NCBI RefSeq assembly: GCF_052324685.1
Contig: NC_135223.1
Coordinates: 9,642,403-9,706,402, forward strand
DNA length: 64,000 nt
Source: Brachyhypopomus gauderio
Lineage: Eukaryota; Chordata; Actinopteri; Gymnotiformes; Hypopomidae
Reading direction: 5' to 3'
The position numbers and the translations under genes are program-made. Under the pieces are notes generated by a model, which saw only the letters and a program-made list of their open reading frames with translations, had not been told where the DNA came from and ran no database searches. Positions 49,401 to 60,155 of the stretch are shown here, in pieces. Each line of letters begins with the position of its first letter. The first letter of the stretch is position 1.

Positions 49401-51994
49401 GACGGTACAGAACTGTTCAAACAAAGATCAACCTGCTCAGAAATAACTTTTACTCCACCGCTGATCGGGCACTAAATAACTCATCATAACTCTTTTTAAA
49501 CTTAACATGGGACTGTGCAATATTTTACAAATTCATTGTTATAAGGGCAATGTGGATTTTTTTATTTTTGTAATTTATGTAAATTATAGTTGTCTTTATA
49601 TTCTTGTCTGTTGCACCCCAAGTATGGCACCTTAATTTCATTTTACTTGGTATAATGACAAAGATATTCTGATTCTGATCTGCCCTGCATCTGTCTAATG
49701 GCCTGAATACTAAACATCTGCATTTAAATGTCTTGATCTCAGTGATTATACAGTAAATTAAAGCCCCTGAGGCGCTGCCTTATTTGGCCACAGCTCATCA
49801 GTAGGGCTAGTCAGACTAATACACTGCTTCAGACGCATCAGCCTTTGAACTGGAAACACCACGCTTTCCTACACAGGAAAACAAACAATACAAAATGCTT
49901 CTCCTCTAATAGGCCAGATTTCCTAAAAATCTGGACTACACAAAGAACTTTCTGAGCAGGATTTCCGGACACGGACTAAGTGTAGTTCCAGGCTGAAAAG
50001 GTCCTTCAAAAGAGAATTCACATTATTCATAGACAGACTATCCATGATGACCAACCCTTGCTCCTCATTTTCCACCAGATTCACTTTAGTGAAGTAATTC
50101 CATTTTTTTTTACAAGAATTCTACATTCACACATTACTACTCAACAGGTCTTGCTGGCATGAAGAACTTAGGCTCTACGCTAATGTAAACTTGGGTTCTC
50201 TGGAACTTTGGCTATGGGAAGTATGCATGCTATGAATAACTGGAAGAGTTTTGTCACACATTCTCGAGCTCTGTGAAACAGGCTACACAACATGCTGTTT
50301 AATGGGAGAGACGCCAAAGGCCGATAACACAGCTCATCAGCTTTCATGCAGGACACCGTCCTTGAGGTCTACAGACATGCCACACACTTCATTGTGGCCG
50401 AACGTTTTGAACAATAATTTACTAAAATTTCATTTACTAAACATTACGTATAAATAGCTCACAGTACATAAAATATTACCCTTATTTCTGGAAGGGTAAC
50501 AGATTAAATATCTACACAGCATAAGCAGACTTAAGCTGAACTGAGGTTGAGCAATACAGTTTGGATATGAACAACAGTTTTCATAACTCATCTGCAATTT
50601 CACACAAGAGGAAACAAATACAATACAGAGCTTCATGCCAGGTGAAAAACTTCCTTGTTGCTCAGTCAAAATCCTTTTAGGGCCAGTTCAGGCTGTCATG
50701 AATCAGTCTAAAGACAAGCTTTTGAGTACTTTTGAGAGCAAAAAAAAAAAAAACAACACAAGGGACCACTTGTACTTGAACCTTCAGATTTAAAAGACCC
50801 CTGTTGTCACACACAGAGAGCTGAGATCTCCATCGCCTGCTCAAACACTGAGATCATCTTCCATCTTCTTAGAGGAGCTAATGCCGTCACCATGGTGACG
50901 ACACTTCGGTATCTTCAACCTCTCGCTCTCCCAGTAACATCACCACCGCCTCAGGGACAAACTGGCGTTATATGAACGTTTTAAATACACCAGATAACAG
51001 TTTTAAGGTCTCCCCTCATGCTGAAACTGGCGTTGGCTAACAAAAAAAAAAAACTAACGTGCGTCTCGTATGACAGGCTCCAACTATTTATCTATTTACA
51101 ATGTGGCAGTGTAACATGCCCGATATAGTAGAACGCAGTTATAACGTTATCTGAATAGGTCGGTCCAGATCAGTGACGGTATATTATATTATATATACGG
51201 TCTCTGGTCCAGACAGCCTGCATGGATCAAGTGTGTGTAACCAGGCACTAAAACAAACGGGACCCATGTGATCACAAACTTGTTCACTGAACAAAGTTGC
51301 TAAAATGATCCAAGTTACTCTTCTCGGGCGATTCGAGACCGTGACCGCACTTCCATCATCTTTAAAACGACCAACACCGTCGTGTTCGGCGGACACACGG
51401 ATCTATAAAACGGGCTGTTTTGGTACATTTGGTGCCCGTCAGACATTTTCATTCTCGCTGAAGCGACCATGTTGAACAAACCCTCCCATGACCCCCACTA
51501 CAGTAGCTTAACCTACCTACCCAACCTTATGTGACAGTTATGTCTCAATTCGCCACAATACGTGAAAATGTGAGACATAAGTTACAATTATTCGTTTTTT
51601 TTAATCAATTAGCGACGTTGCCGTCGTGGCCTGCGCACAGACCCCTAGCGAGCTAACGCAGCTAGCGTAGTGGCCCGGAGACCGTGCTCGCCTAGCCGCA
51701 CAAGCAGCACCGTGTCGGGTGTTGTAGCCACGTAGCTGCCGGTACATAAACGTCAGTGCTGTAAATGTCCGCTTGTTTATTTTTTTAGGTTTTACGAATT
51801 CAAGTGGCGCTTAAACTACAGAAAATAATAACTGGGTCACTAGGACCGCACCATTAGTGAGGGCAGCGACACTGGTGGACTGTTCCCCCGCTAACTGGTG
51901 TTAGCTGCGCGGCTATGTAGCGGGTTAGCCAGCAGGAAGCAGGCTAGCTCTTCCACACATCACTCACCTGGTCTCGAATTTTGAGAACCACCAT
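36412..51994 (-). CDS. ankrd28: ANKRD28, PP6 regulatory ankyrin repeat subunit A
   Basis: Ankyrin scaffold that targets protein phosphatase 6. Exons, 5' to 3': 51968-51994, 45592-45675, 45279-45357, 45015-45085, 44604-44804, 44377-44464, 44144-44286, 43837-44049, 43598-43676, 43323-43437, 41235-41317, 41064-41127, 40888-40956, 40522-40662, 40325-40436, 40182-40208, 40001-40075, 39425-39626, 39251-39338, 38699-38816, 38334-38553, 38155-38242, 37968-38051, 37487-37632, 37253-37335, 37021-37103, 36782-36873, 36412-36695. These 28 exons join in frame to 1052 aa (human 1053). It begins MVVLKIRDQ and carries ankyrin units (TPLHVAA type) almost end to end. It ends [14 protein letters not shown] and [10 protein letters not shown], the ANKRD28 tail. 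ANKRD44 is excluded by [20 protein letters not shown] and the tail. Intron 1 is 6.3 kb and holds a dead LINE. Exon 16 is a 27-nt microexon (IASETPLDV). Confidence 0.97.
36883..36948. repeat. CA/CG-rich microsatellite at an ankrd28 acceptor
   Basis: CACACGCACG-type repeats, then a short GGACACATAC repeat, directly upstream of exon 27 in the transcript. The acceptor is preceded by TG-rich rather than pyrimidine-rich sequence. Confidence 0.85.
37219..37246. repeat. (TG)n microsatellite near the ankrd28 exon 25 donor
   Basis: Fourteen TG units on the plus strand. In the transcript this is (CA)n, starting 6 bases after the donor (CAGTAAG/GTCTG). Confidence 0.9.
38914..38957. repeat. (CA)n microsatellite
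   Basis: About 22 CA units in the ankrd28 intron between exons 19 and 20. Confidence 0.95.
39657..39768. repeat. (CA)n / CACGCG compound microsatellite
   Basis: A pure CA run changes into CACACGCG repeats. It lies in the ankrd28 intron upstream of exon 18 (39425-39626), about 30 bp from the acceptor. Confidence 0.95.
41128..41162. repeat. (GA)n microsatellite
   Basis: GA repeats beginning immediately beyond the exon 12 acceptor of ankrd28. In the transcript they form a (CT)n tract that serves as a normal pyrimidine tract. Confidence 0.9.
41484..43312. repeat. 30-bp GC-rich minisatellite filling ankrd28 intron 10
   Basis: About 61 copies of a 30-bp unit, GCAGGGGTGTGGCGTGTGGA plus a 10-bp variable part (GAGGGGCGGG, GAGGTGTGGG, or GGGGTGAGG in 31-bp variants). 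The array occupies most of the 2005-bp intron 41318-43322. The region from about 42223 to 42645 is a run of identical copies. Four adjacent copies at about 41931-42050 share TGTGTGGA. Because 30 is a multiple of three and the unit lacks stops in several frames, very long false reading frames arise on both strands. Confidence 0.98.
43441..43491. repeat. (CA)n microsatellite at the ankrd28 exon 10 acceptor
   Basis: CA units interrupted once by CATA. In the transcript (TG)n runs directly into the GCGCAG acceptor of exon 10 (43437). Confidence 0.95.
48080..49685 (+). pseudogene. Decayed non-LTR retrotransposon (Rex1/L2-like LINE), reverse transcriptase
   Basis: Reverse-transcriptase signatures appear in order but in shifting frames. 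They include [13 protein letters not shown] near 48390, LLFVDYSS near 48625 and [20 protein letters not shown] near 48780. [11 protein letters not shown] follows near 48870, where SDD replaces the catalytic ADD; then [12 protein letters not shown] near 48970 and the [10 protein letters not shown] tail near 49390. Several stops and frameshifts break the gene. The 3' end (ATTCTGATTCTGAT near 49668) resembles L2-type tails. It lies in the sense orientation of the plus strand, opposite to the host gene ankrd28, inside intron 1. The clade is assigned from memory. Confidence 0.85.
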
Positions 51995-52240
51995 TTTCCA
52001 ACAGTCTTTCTGGCTCTCATGCAGAAAAGGCAAAAGTTTATTCGACCACCTTTTGAATGCCGGTACTCTCTGGTCCCGTAACTTTTAAACTTCCAGCAGG
52101 CCTCACATTTCCTTTAGCTAGCTACTGAAGGACTGGGGAAAGAAACTCCATAACATTACCGCCACTATGACACCTCAAAAACAGAGGAAGTGATTGGCTA
52201 AGATGACGCCACACAACGAGTAACACAGACACTAATTGGC
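51995..52240 (-). promoter_or_regulatory. ankrd28: ankrd28 5' UTR and core promoter
   Basis: The sequence above the start codon carries, on the plus strand, AGGAAGTG at 52187-52194 (ETS-type CACTTCCT on the coding strand), ATTGG at 52194-52198 (CCAAT box) and TGACG at 52206-52210 (CRE half site). No TATA box is seen. This combination is typical of a housekeeping promoter. The exact start site is not visible. Confidence 0.5.
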
Positions 52241-54027
52241 TTTTAATGAGTTGGGGTCAGCAGGGACTCTTCTTGCTCAGAAATGTAGAAGCATTCATAA
52301 TCTGGAATACAATCTGAAGTAGATTAAGTTCATTTTAATCAACACATGATTATACGATCATATTATATGATTACTACGAATTAAATCTCAACTTGAAGTT
52401 CCCTCTTGAGTATAATACTACTGTCATTAATGAACATTTATCTGTGACTAATATAAATACTGTTTTTATTTATATTGCTACAGAACATGTAAACACACGC
52501 ACACTTGCAGTTAGGGAGGTAACTTTTTTAGTTAAAACACTTTAAAGGACATTAAAAAGGACTTAAAGGACACGGTCTCATAAAAAAATGTACATTATTT
52601 TTGGTTAATACTTATAATCATTAATTTAAAGGATGATGCATTCAATTCCATGACCATATCAATTTACTCTTGCATTACTTTCAATTTAAATACTAATAGA
52701 CTCAATAAAAGCCAATGTGGTAACTTTCATTCCTTGTTTACATGGATCTTTGCATACGAATCTTTACAGCCTTTACAAGTAAGATATTAGTATTCCACAT
52801 AGACTTTCTGGACACACAAACGCACTCACAGTCATAACCTTTTATTTAGAACCCATTAGTGAAATTAGTGAATCTTAAAAGCAAACAACAAAAATGATTC
52901 CATTGTGAAAATCTTAATGGAATTCGCAATAAACACTAGATGTCGCTAAATCTTTAGGGCACGGATTTACTCTTGGCTACTATGTTAAGCAGGTACAGGT
53001 GTACATTATACGAAGCATTATATGTACACATTGCAACAGTAATAGTTCCCTTACCGAATAAGCTGCTGAACCAGAGATCAGGAAAGTCTTCCACATGTCT
53101 CAGTGGACAAAGTGTGCAAAATTACACACTTGTGCAAATGGGCAAAATGACAAAACACCCTGAATACAGCCTTACAGGCATTAAAAATACTATCCGTGAT
53201 ATTTCACTTCTTGAAAAGCAAATATTAACAGATTAATGCAATATCCTGTGTTTTACAATGTAATTACATTAAGACAAATTAGTGTTAGTATGATGCTGCC
53301 TGAATTATTATCTAGTGCATAACCATATGCAAATTTCAAAATTCATAAATTGTCAGTGGTACGATAGGTTACAGGAATGTTAACCGAGGTGGGCAACGGT
53401 CTGTCAGAGTTCAGAATACTCTTACTGAAAAAGGTAATAATTTGGTTATTAACTGTCCAAAGCTTTTGACAGATATGACAAATCACGCTATTATCTATTA
53501 ATGCATAATAGATAATCTCATTATAATCTTATTAGGAAGATAGTTGGCAAGTAAATTGTTGTCTAGCAATACATTTAGCCAACTTACCTGGCTAATATAT
53601 AGGGAGTCAGTTGTCACTATTTATTGGCAACATAATATCGGCAATTGGTGCATATGTGGGGATTTATAACCCAATAGTGCAGTTAACCCAGTAGTGCATG
53701 TGTCTGTGAAGCTACTGTGTCAGTGATTGGTCCTGTCCATGCGTTTGTATATGCAGTCTAACTTTCAAATCCACTATGACTCTAGATGGGGATTATTTGT
53801 CCTCTTGGAGGTTGGAGATGTATTAGGCTATTGAATTGATTAGTACAGCATTCAGAGTGACTTTACCAAACATACATTTGATATAAACGTTTGTCATAGC
53901 AATGGCAAACAAATCTCTTATTTGCCTGTTTTCTGTGTCTATGATTTTTGAAAAGGAATTTTTACATGTGTTTTTTTCTGTTTTTCTTTGTGGGCTCTGA
54001 GAGCCATTGGTAATTGTTGTGTGTGCA

Positions 54028-54066
<39 letters not shown>

Positions 54067-54779
54067 CTAAAGAGCTTATGTATTCCTGAACAGACTTGTT
54101 GAACTGTTGACTCTTGATGTCTCCAGCTACGTTGACCTGTTTTCAGAGAACCTCTGATACGAACCAGTGCTGAAAGGAGATGATTCTTTAGGGCTGTATT
54201 TGAGAAGCACTGCATGTGAGCAGGAAACCCTGCTTAGATATGATCTTAATGTCTTAGCTGCACACATTTCCCCTACTGATTGGACCTGTGTCTTGTCAAA
54301 TAATACAGAAATGAGGTTTTGGTATATCTGCTATTTTCTTTTCTTATAGGTGGACACTTATTCTTTTCCCCCCACCAATACATCATATTAATAATACATT
54401 ATATTAATAATACATTATATTCTGTTTGTGACGAGATGCAGGGTGTATCCGACAGCCACAAGGAGCAATTGGTTTTCTTTTCCTTTTCTTTCGTTACCTT
54501 CTTGACATAAACAGTAGATCTTTATAATGCATTTTTCGGGGTGAGTTGGGATAAACATTACCTTACCCATTATATGTGTGTTTCCCCACAGCTCTGTCTG
54601 AATGTGTTGCAGGTTTTTATAACATTGAACTTCGTTTTGGTGTCATGGTACCTAACATGGAAATATGTGATTATCTGTGTCTGTGAGTGTCCCCTAATAA
54701 CACTAATACAATCCCTACAAATGTAACATAATGTGTACTGTGTATGTGCATTACCTGAGTGATTTGCCCTGATCGTACC
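52241..54779. other. AT-rich spacer, no gene recognised
   Basis: Low-GC sequence with short open frames only. A (TG)n microsatellite lies at about 54024-54063. I see no exon, RNA gene or known repeat with confidence. Confidence 0.5.
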
Positions 54780-55650
54780 CATATTTCTCCATATCAGTTT
54801 GGTGTGTGGTATCTTCACCAAGTTGAAGCTGGTTAAGAAGTTGTCATGGAACACCACTGTGGCCTCCTTGTTCACAATGGTCTTGCAGAGTGTAGAGACA
54901 ACCTCGCTGCCTTGGAGGAGGTTGTCCTGGTCCAGTTGTGTATGCACTTCCTTTACAATGTTGTTGAATGTCATGGTACCTTGGACCCAGACAGTATGAA
55001 GTCATGGATGATGTCAGAGGAGCTGTCCCAGCAGATGATCTTGAACCTCCAGGTATCTGGCTTGTTTTGAACATACTGCTGGAGTTTTCCAGCACTGGTG
55101 CTCTCGTACGCCAACATCAGTTCAACATTGTGCCTGTTTGTGGAGAGAATGAGGAGGCGTTACTCTGTGAACTGTGAGCAGTCAGTGCTGCCCTCCATCT
55201 GGACATGGTCACTCAAATGGACAAACCTACAAAGCTTCCCTTTGTAGCACTTCGAAATACATCACTGACATGGTGTGTCAGCCATGATTCACAGATCCAG
55301 TAATCCTGCAGAGAGGGCAATTCAAAAACAGCCATGTACAGTGAAACAAAGTCTTCAATTTCAGCAGTTCTGGTGTTGTCTGGAGTATTAATCGGCGAGG
55401 TAAATTTTGCGTCCAGTCGTCTGGTCAGTGAAGAGCTCCCAGAGCATGTAGTCTAAGATGGAACTGGACGGACTCTGGGACCATAAAGGGAAAGTTGGAA
55501 TGTCTTTTGTTGACCCACTTTCTCGGTTTGACTTTGCAGGAAGGAGTGGATTCTGGTACAGGTCTGAAGGGACATCAACAAACCTGTTCTTGCTCCACTG
55601 TTTATTTACAGAGGCTGTAAATCTTTGCTGAGTGGAAAGATATAATTTAC
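54780..55650 (-). pseudogene. Decayed piggyBac-like (PGBD) transposase
   Basis: On the minus strand, fragments in shifting frames recall the piggyBac transposase core. From high to low coordinates they are: LDYMLWELFTDQTTGRKIYL (about 55385-55450); NKPDTWRFKIICWDSSSDII then HDFILSG (about 55000-55075); and VVFHDNFLTSFNLVKI then GTIRANHSG (about 54765-54860). The DNFLTS and GT-R-N motifs correspond to the conserved D-N-F-T and GT-R-N region of DDE transposases of this family. Stops and frameshifts show it is dead. Element ends were not located. Confidence 0.65.
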
Positions 55651-56215
55651 ATCATTTCCATTCTGTGGATCACTGAAACCTTTAGCCTCAGAGTCACATT
55701 TGGGTAAAAGTGCAATAGTGCAGCCAGCTAATAAAAAGTACACCTACTTATAAAAATGGGATAATTGTTATGTTGACTAACAAGCATGTTAGTGCTGGAG
55801 TAGGCGGGTGGGAGAACTGGGAGGATCGCCGGGTTGTTGGTCCTGTAGGATTCCAGTAGTCAGTCAATGTGATAATTCTGTAAAATGGCGTGGACTCATG
55901 TTGCAGCTGTGCAGCTTGTCATATGGTTTCTGCTCCCAGTAGCCTTTCACATATCCACCATGACAAACACTATCAAAGCAAATGTCCATGAGAACGCAGT
56001 CTTTGCTGTCTAAAACATTTTGACATTTGCAGACAGTATGGCTGTCACATGTCAGTTGGCAGGCGTGAGGTGGAGTGTTACTTGATTTAACAGCTGGAAC
56101 TCTGGAGGTTTCACAAAACTGCTGCTAATGACTTTGATACAGCATGACAACATTTGGCACAGATCTGTCAATAGGGAGCGCTGCTGAATGAAAACTTTTT
56201 TACTGAAGAATTGTT

Positions 56216-56760
56216 ACACCACCCCTCTGTAACACTCATGTCCCTTTACACCACCCCTCTGTAACACTCATGTCCCTTTACACCACCCCTCTGTAACACT
56301 CATCTCCCTTTACACCACCCCTCTGTAACACTCATGTCCCTTTACACCACCCCTCTGTAACACTCATCTCCCTTTACACCACCCTTCTGTAACACTCATG
56401 TCCCTTTACACCACCCCTCTGTAACACTCATGTCCCTTTACACCACCACTCTGAAACACTCATCTCCCTTTACACCACCCTTCTGTAACACTCATGTCCC
56501 TTTACACCACCCCTCTGTAACACTCATGTCCCTTTACACCACCCCTCTGTAACACTCATGTCCCTTTACACCACCCCTCTGTAACACTCATGTCCCTTTA
56601 CACCACCCCTCTGTAACACTCATGTCCCTTTACACCACCACTCTGAAACACTCATCTCCCTTTACACCACCCTTCTGTAACACTCATGTCCCTTTACACC
56701 ACCCCTCTGTAACACTCATGTCCCTTTACACCACCCCTCTGTAACACTCATCTCCCTTTG
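56216..56760. repeat. 32-bp minisatellite, 17 copies
   Basis: Unit ACACCACCCCTCTGTAACAC followed by TCATGTCCCTTT, repeated 17 times with a few variants (TCATCTCC, CCTTCTG, CCACTCTGAAAC). Some variants recur in the same order, suggesting block duplication. Confidence 0.97.
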
Positions 56761-56764
56761 CACC

Positions 56765-57016
56765 ATAAGGGCAGAGCGGACAGCTATAAGGGCAGTGCAG
56801 ACGGCCATAAGGGCAGTGCAGACGGCCATAAGGGCAGTGTGGATGGCCATAAGAGCAGAGCAGACGGCCATAAGGGCAGAGCAGACGGCCTTAAGGGCAG
56901 TGCAAACGGCCATGAGGGCAGTGCAGATGGCCATAAGGGCAGTGCAGACGGCCATAAGGGCAGTGCAGACGGCCATAAGGGCAGAGCAGATGGCCATAAG
57001 GGCAATGCAGACGAGG
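56765..57016. repeat. 21-bp minisatellite, 12 copies
   Basis: Unit ATAAGGGCAGTGCAGACGGC plus C, repeated 12 times and abutting the 32-bp array. Since 21 bp equals seven codons and lacks stops in several frames, it reads as a heptapeptide repeat on both strands. There is no sign that it is translated. Confidence 0.95.
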
Positions 57017-57560
57017 AGGTTCTGTAGAACTGTGTACTTTCTCTTCATTACTCAGTGGAAAATTGCTGCAGTTTCCATCTGCTGGAAATACAGCAAGATT
57101 GGTGCACTATCTTCAAAAAGAACTACAATAACCATCATTAACCAGTGGAGTTCAAATAGTAATACTGAAAATCTCTGCCTATAATATTATGGGATTGTCT
57201 CGATAATTAATTACATAACATGTAAAAGGTAAAAAAAAGCTAATGTAAAGGCTTTACTGTCAGCTGCATCGTCAAGATGAAAACTACTTAGTTGGTCCTG
57301 ATTGTGAATGTTGACAGCAGAGATAATGATACAGAAATTAAACAGAAATATGAGGTAAAGTAATACAAATAACAGGTGTGCATGTGTCTTCAAATGCAAA
57401 CACCTAAAACTTAAACTTCATTACAATTCTCTGGCATTAACAGGATGAACTCTGAAACTGCACCAGGTTTGGCCAGAGATTTGGCCAGAGGCTACTTGGC
57501 TGTGAGAAATTACAATATGGATCCAAAGGCTTGTCTCACTGCACTCAACTGTGTCATTAA

Positions 57561-58037
57561 AATCAGGATGTCTCCCTGTCCAAATCAGGATGTCTCCCTG
57601 TCCAAATCAGGATGTCTCCCTGTCTATATCAGGATGTCCTCCTGTCCAAATCAGGATGTCTCCCTGTCTAAATCAGGATGTCTCCCTGTCTAAATCAGGA
57701 TGTCCTCCTGTCCAAATCAGGATGTCTCCCTGTCTAAATCAGGATGTCTCCCTGTCTAAATCAGGATGTCCTCCTGTCCAAATCAGGATGTCTCCCTGTC
57801 CAAATCAGGATGTCTCCCTGTCTATATCAGGATGTCCTCCTGTCCAAATCAGGATGTCTCCCTGTCTAAATCAGGATGTCTCCCTGTCCAAATCAGGATG
57901 TCTCCCTGTCTATATCAGGATGTCCTCCTGTCCAAATCAGGATGTCTCCCTGTCTAAATCAGGATGTATCCCTGTCTAAATCAGGATGTCCTCCTGTCCA
58001 AATCAGGATGTCTCCCTGTCCAAATCAGGATGTCTCC
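57561..58037. repeat. 22-bp minisatellite, about 22 copies
   Basis: Unit AATCAGGATGTCTCCCTGTC plus CA, with CTCCTG and TATA/TAA variants. The 22-bp length cycles through all three frames, giving a false 22-residue protein repeat. It is separate in sequence from the two arrays just upstream. Confidence 0.97.
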
Positions 58038-58177
58038 CTCAACCAGTTGACTTCTGTGGCATGGAATAAAGCAGAGCAAGAAGGGTTGCAATGGCTCTTG
58101 CTGATGGACCAGGAGATTGCTTCCTGGATTGTGTTGATTCCACTAATTTTACCTGGATTGCACTAATTAGAGAATCC

Positions 58178-58216
58178 AGCAAGCTTGAGTAAAATCCTGG
58201 GAAGGAATATCCACCT
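58178..58216. mobile_element. Fragment of the 61.5-kb MITE family
   Basis: CAAGCTTGAGTAAAATCCTG followed by GGAAGGAATATCCACCTCT matches the inner right half of the element at 61494-61634. Only one side is present. Confidence 0.65.
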
Positions 58217-58737
58217 CTATACTTTGCCACAGATTTTATTGGACTTATGATTTAAAGATTTTCGTCAACGTTTGGAGAGTCATGTTTTTTTTTACTTAGC
58301 CTCTGTGATCCTTCTGCCCTTCTCACCAGTAAACTCTCAGGTTGTAAACCCGTCTGGATTCCTGTCATGACTATCCCAGATTCTGTTAATAATGTACATT
58401 TAAAACTGTTGAAAATGTTTTTATTGGATCTTAATTTATACCAGACCACATGAACTCACCACCTGTCACTTTCCTTTCTCAAAATTCATCTCCTTATGGC
58501 AAATTTTCCCACAATTATAAATTATATCTGATATGATTTTTTTTCAATATAAATCACTGTGAGAGAGTGATTGTAATGTTATACTATGCTCCAAAAAAAC
58601 CCAAACAAACAAAAACCAACAACAACTAAAAATAAGTGGTTAGTAAATCATCAAAGATTAGAATCTGAATCAATAAAACTGAAGGGATATCAGTCTGGGT
58701 GGTGGAAATCATAAGCAATTTGCAGATGCACTGGAAA

Positions 58738-58783
58738 GACCACAGCAAGACCACAGCAAGACCACAGCAAGACCACAGCAAGA
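58738..58783. repeat. 11-bp tandem repeat, four copies
   Basis: GACCACAGCAA repeated four times, then GACC. Confidence 0.9.
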
Positions 58784-60117
58784 CCAGCCCTGAAGAGGTC
58801 TGACAGGTGGAGGCCACAGACAAAAACTCTCTCCTTATCTATCCTGACCGATCCTTCTCTATAGTACTCTAGCACTGTGCCAGTGTTTGAGGTGGTATCT
58901 GCAGCCCATTCGGGTTTGCCAGGTGGTGTAACTGCTCCAGGGTGGCACAGGATGGCACATGCAACACGTGTGTTCTGTGTCTGCCAGTCAGAAGAGGATG
59001 GAGGAGATTGTTGATTGGTGAACGTTACGGCGCCTGCAGCGTAATATAACATGACCGGTTTTGCAATGAGTAAGTGATGTGGGGAAGTATGTGTTTGAAG
59101 TATCACACCAACCTCTATGTCATGGTTAATACTAGCCTGATTGCTGTTAGCAGTTGGGACGAAGTCCTCATAGCCGATGTCAGAACTTACGTTGCTGCAG
59201 TGGGCCGTGGGTCCCTCCTGGTGCATGAAAACGCCCAGCCTTGTGTGGCCACAGTGTGTAGGACCAGGAAGGCATTGGTGCAGATGATTGGCACTCAGAG
59301 GATACCTGAAGTTGATCATCTATGTGATCTTTTCAGTGGCACTAAACAAGGGCTAAAAATGATACTGTATCTCTCAGGATTAGGCTTGTTTTGTGGTGAT
59401 GTCTGTTTTCATGTGACAGTGTTCATGTGACAGAATAACTTGACATGTCAGTATCCTTACATTCATGTCCCACCACTAATAAAATGAAAAACAAATCTGG
59501 CAGAATAATAGATGAAATGCGGTATGTGAAGATTTGCACATATGGCACGCACACATCTGCCTTGTTAAACAACAATGTTTGTGTCTAAGACAGATTGATC
59601 TTCAAGAAATCATACCTGGTTACATTCCAACTACTAAAGTGTCCAGTGTGGAAATTTATGGCAACCAATTTTCATTTATTCCATGAACATGACGTTATTA
59701 TTATTATTATTATTATTTTCTTTATATTTTTTTTCCCAAAATTTATTTTGTTTATAATGAACTGCAGATTGAACATAAATAAAATAATTTGGCCATATAG
59801 GTTTGGAAGGCAATTGTTATTAATCCTGAAAGTAAGTCAGTGTAATAAATTGAAGTGATTATGTATACATGCTGCCCCATTCAGTAACAGAGGTACACTT
59901 TGTGAGGTTTCTGCTATTCAACACAGATATCATTGATTCTTTACCTCCAACATTCAGCGTGGCGCCAGTAAACTTCTCTCGGGTTTCAGACAATATCCTG
60001 ACACAATACTGCCACCCAGTGGATGTTCTCATTACAGACTCTGTTCAGTGACCGCAGGTGGTCAAAGGTTTTATTACAGCAATGTTATCGCAAACAAGGT
60101 TCGGGTGCAATTGAAGA

Positions 60118-60155
60118 AAATCCAGCAAGCTTGAGTAAAATCCTGGGAAGGAATA
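60118..60155. mobile_element. Second fragment of the same MITE family
   Basis: AATCCAGCAAGCTTGAGTAA followed by AATCCTGGGAAGGAATAT is nearly identical to the copy at 58178 but continues into unrelated sequence after GAATAT. Confidence 0.65.

Noticed and set aside
36412-51994. ANKRD44 or ANKRD52 as the identity of the ankyrin gene
   Set aside because: The repeats and the [10 protein letters not shown] end fit ANKRD28 better, and the neighbours colq and hacl1 match human 3p25.
52973-53236. 87-codon open frame on the plus strand
   Set aside because: AT-rich region, no homology that I recognise and no gene context.
56716-57048. Possible heptad-repeat protein (ALMAVCT type)
   Set aside because: A 21-bp tandem array gives open frames on both strands at once; no promoter, splice or homology evidence.
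56216-58037. CRISPR-like regular repeats
   Set aside because: Units are directly adjacent with no unique spacers, and the DNA is from a vertebrate; these are minisatellites.
57445-58166. Possible repeat protein with a 22-residue period
   Set aside because: The 22-bp array cycles through three frames; the protein-level period is simply three DNA units.
58690-59319. 209-codon open frame on the minus strand
   Set aside because: No recognisable domain; part of it is an 11-bp tandem repeat. A degraded mobile-element origin is possible but not shown.
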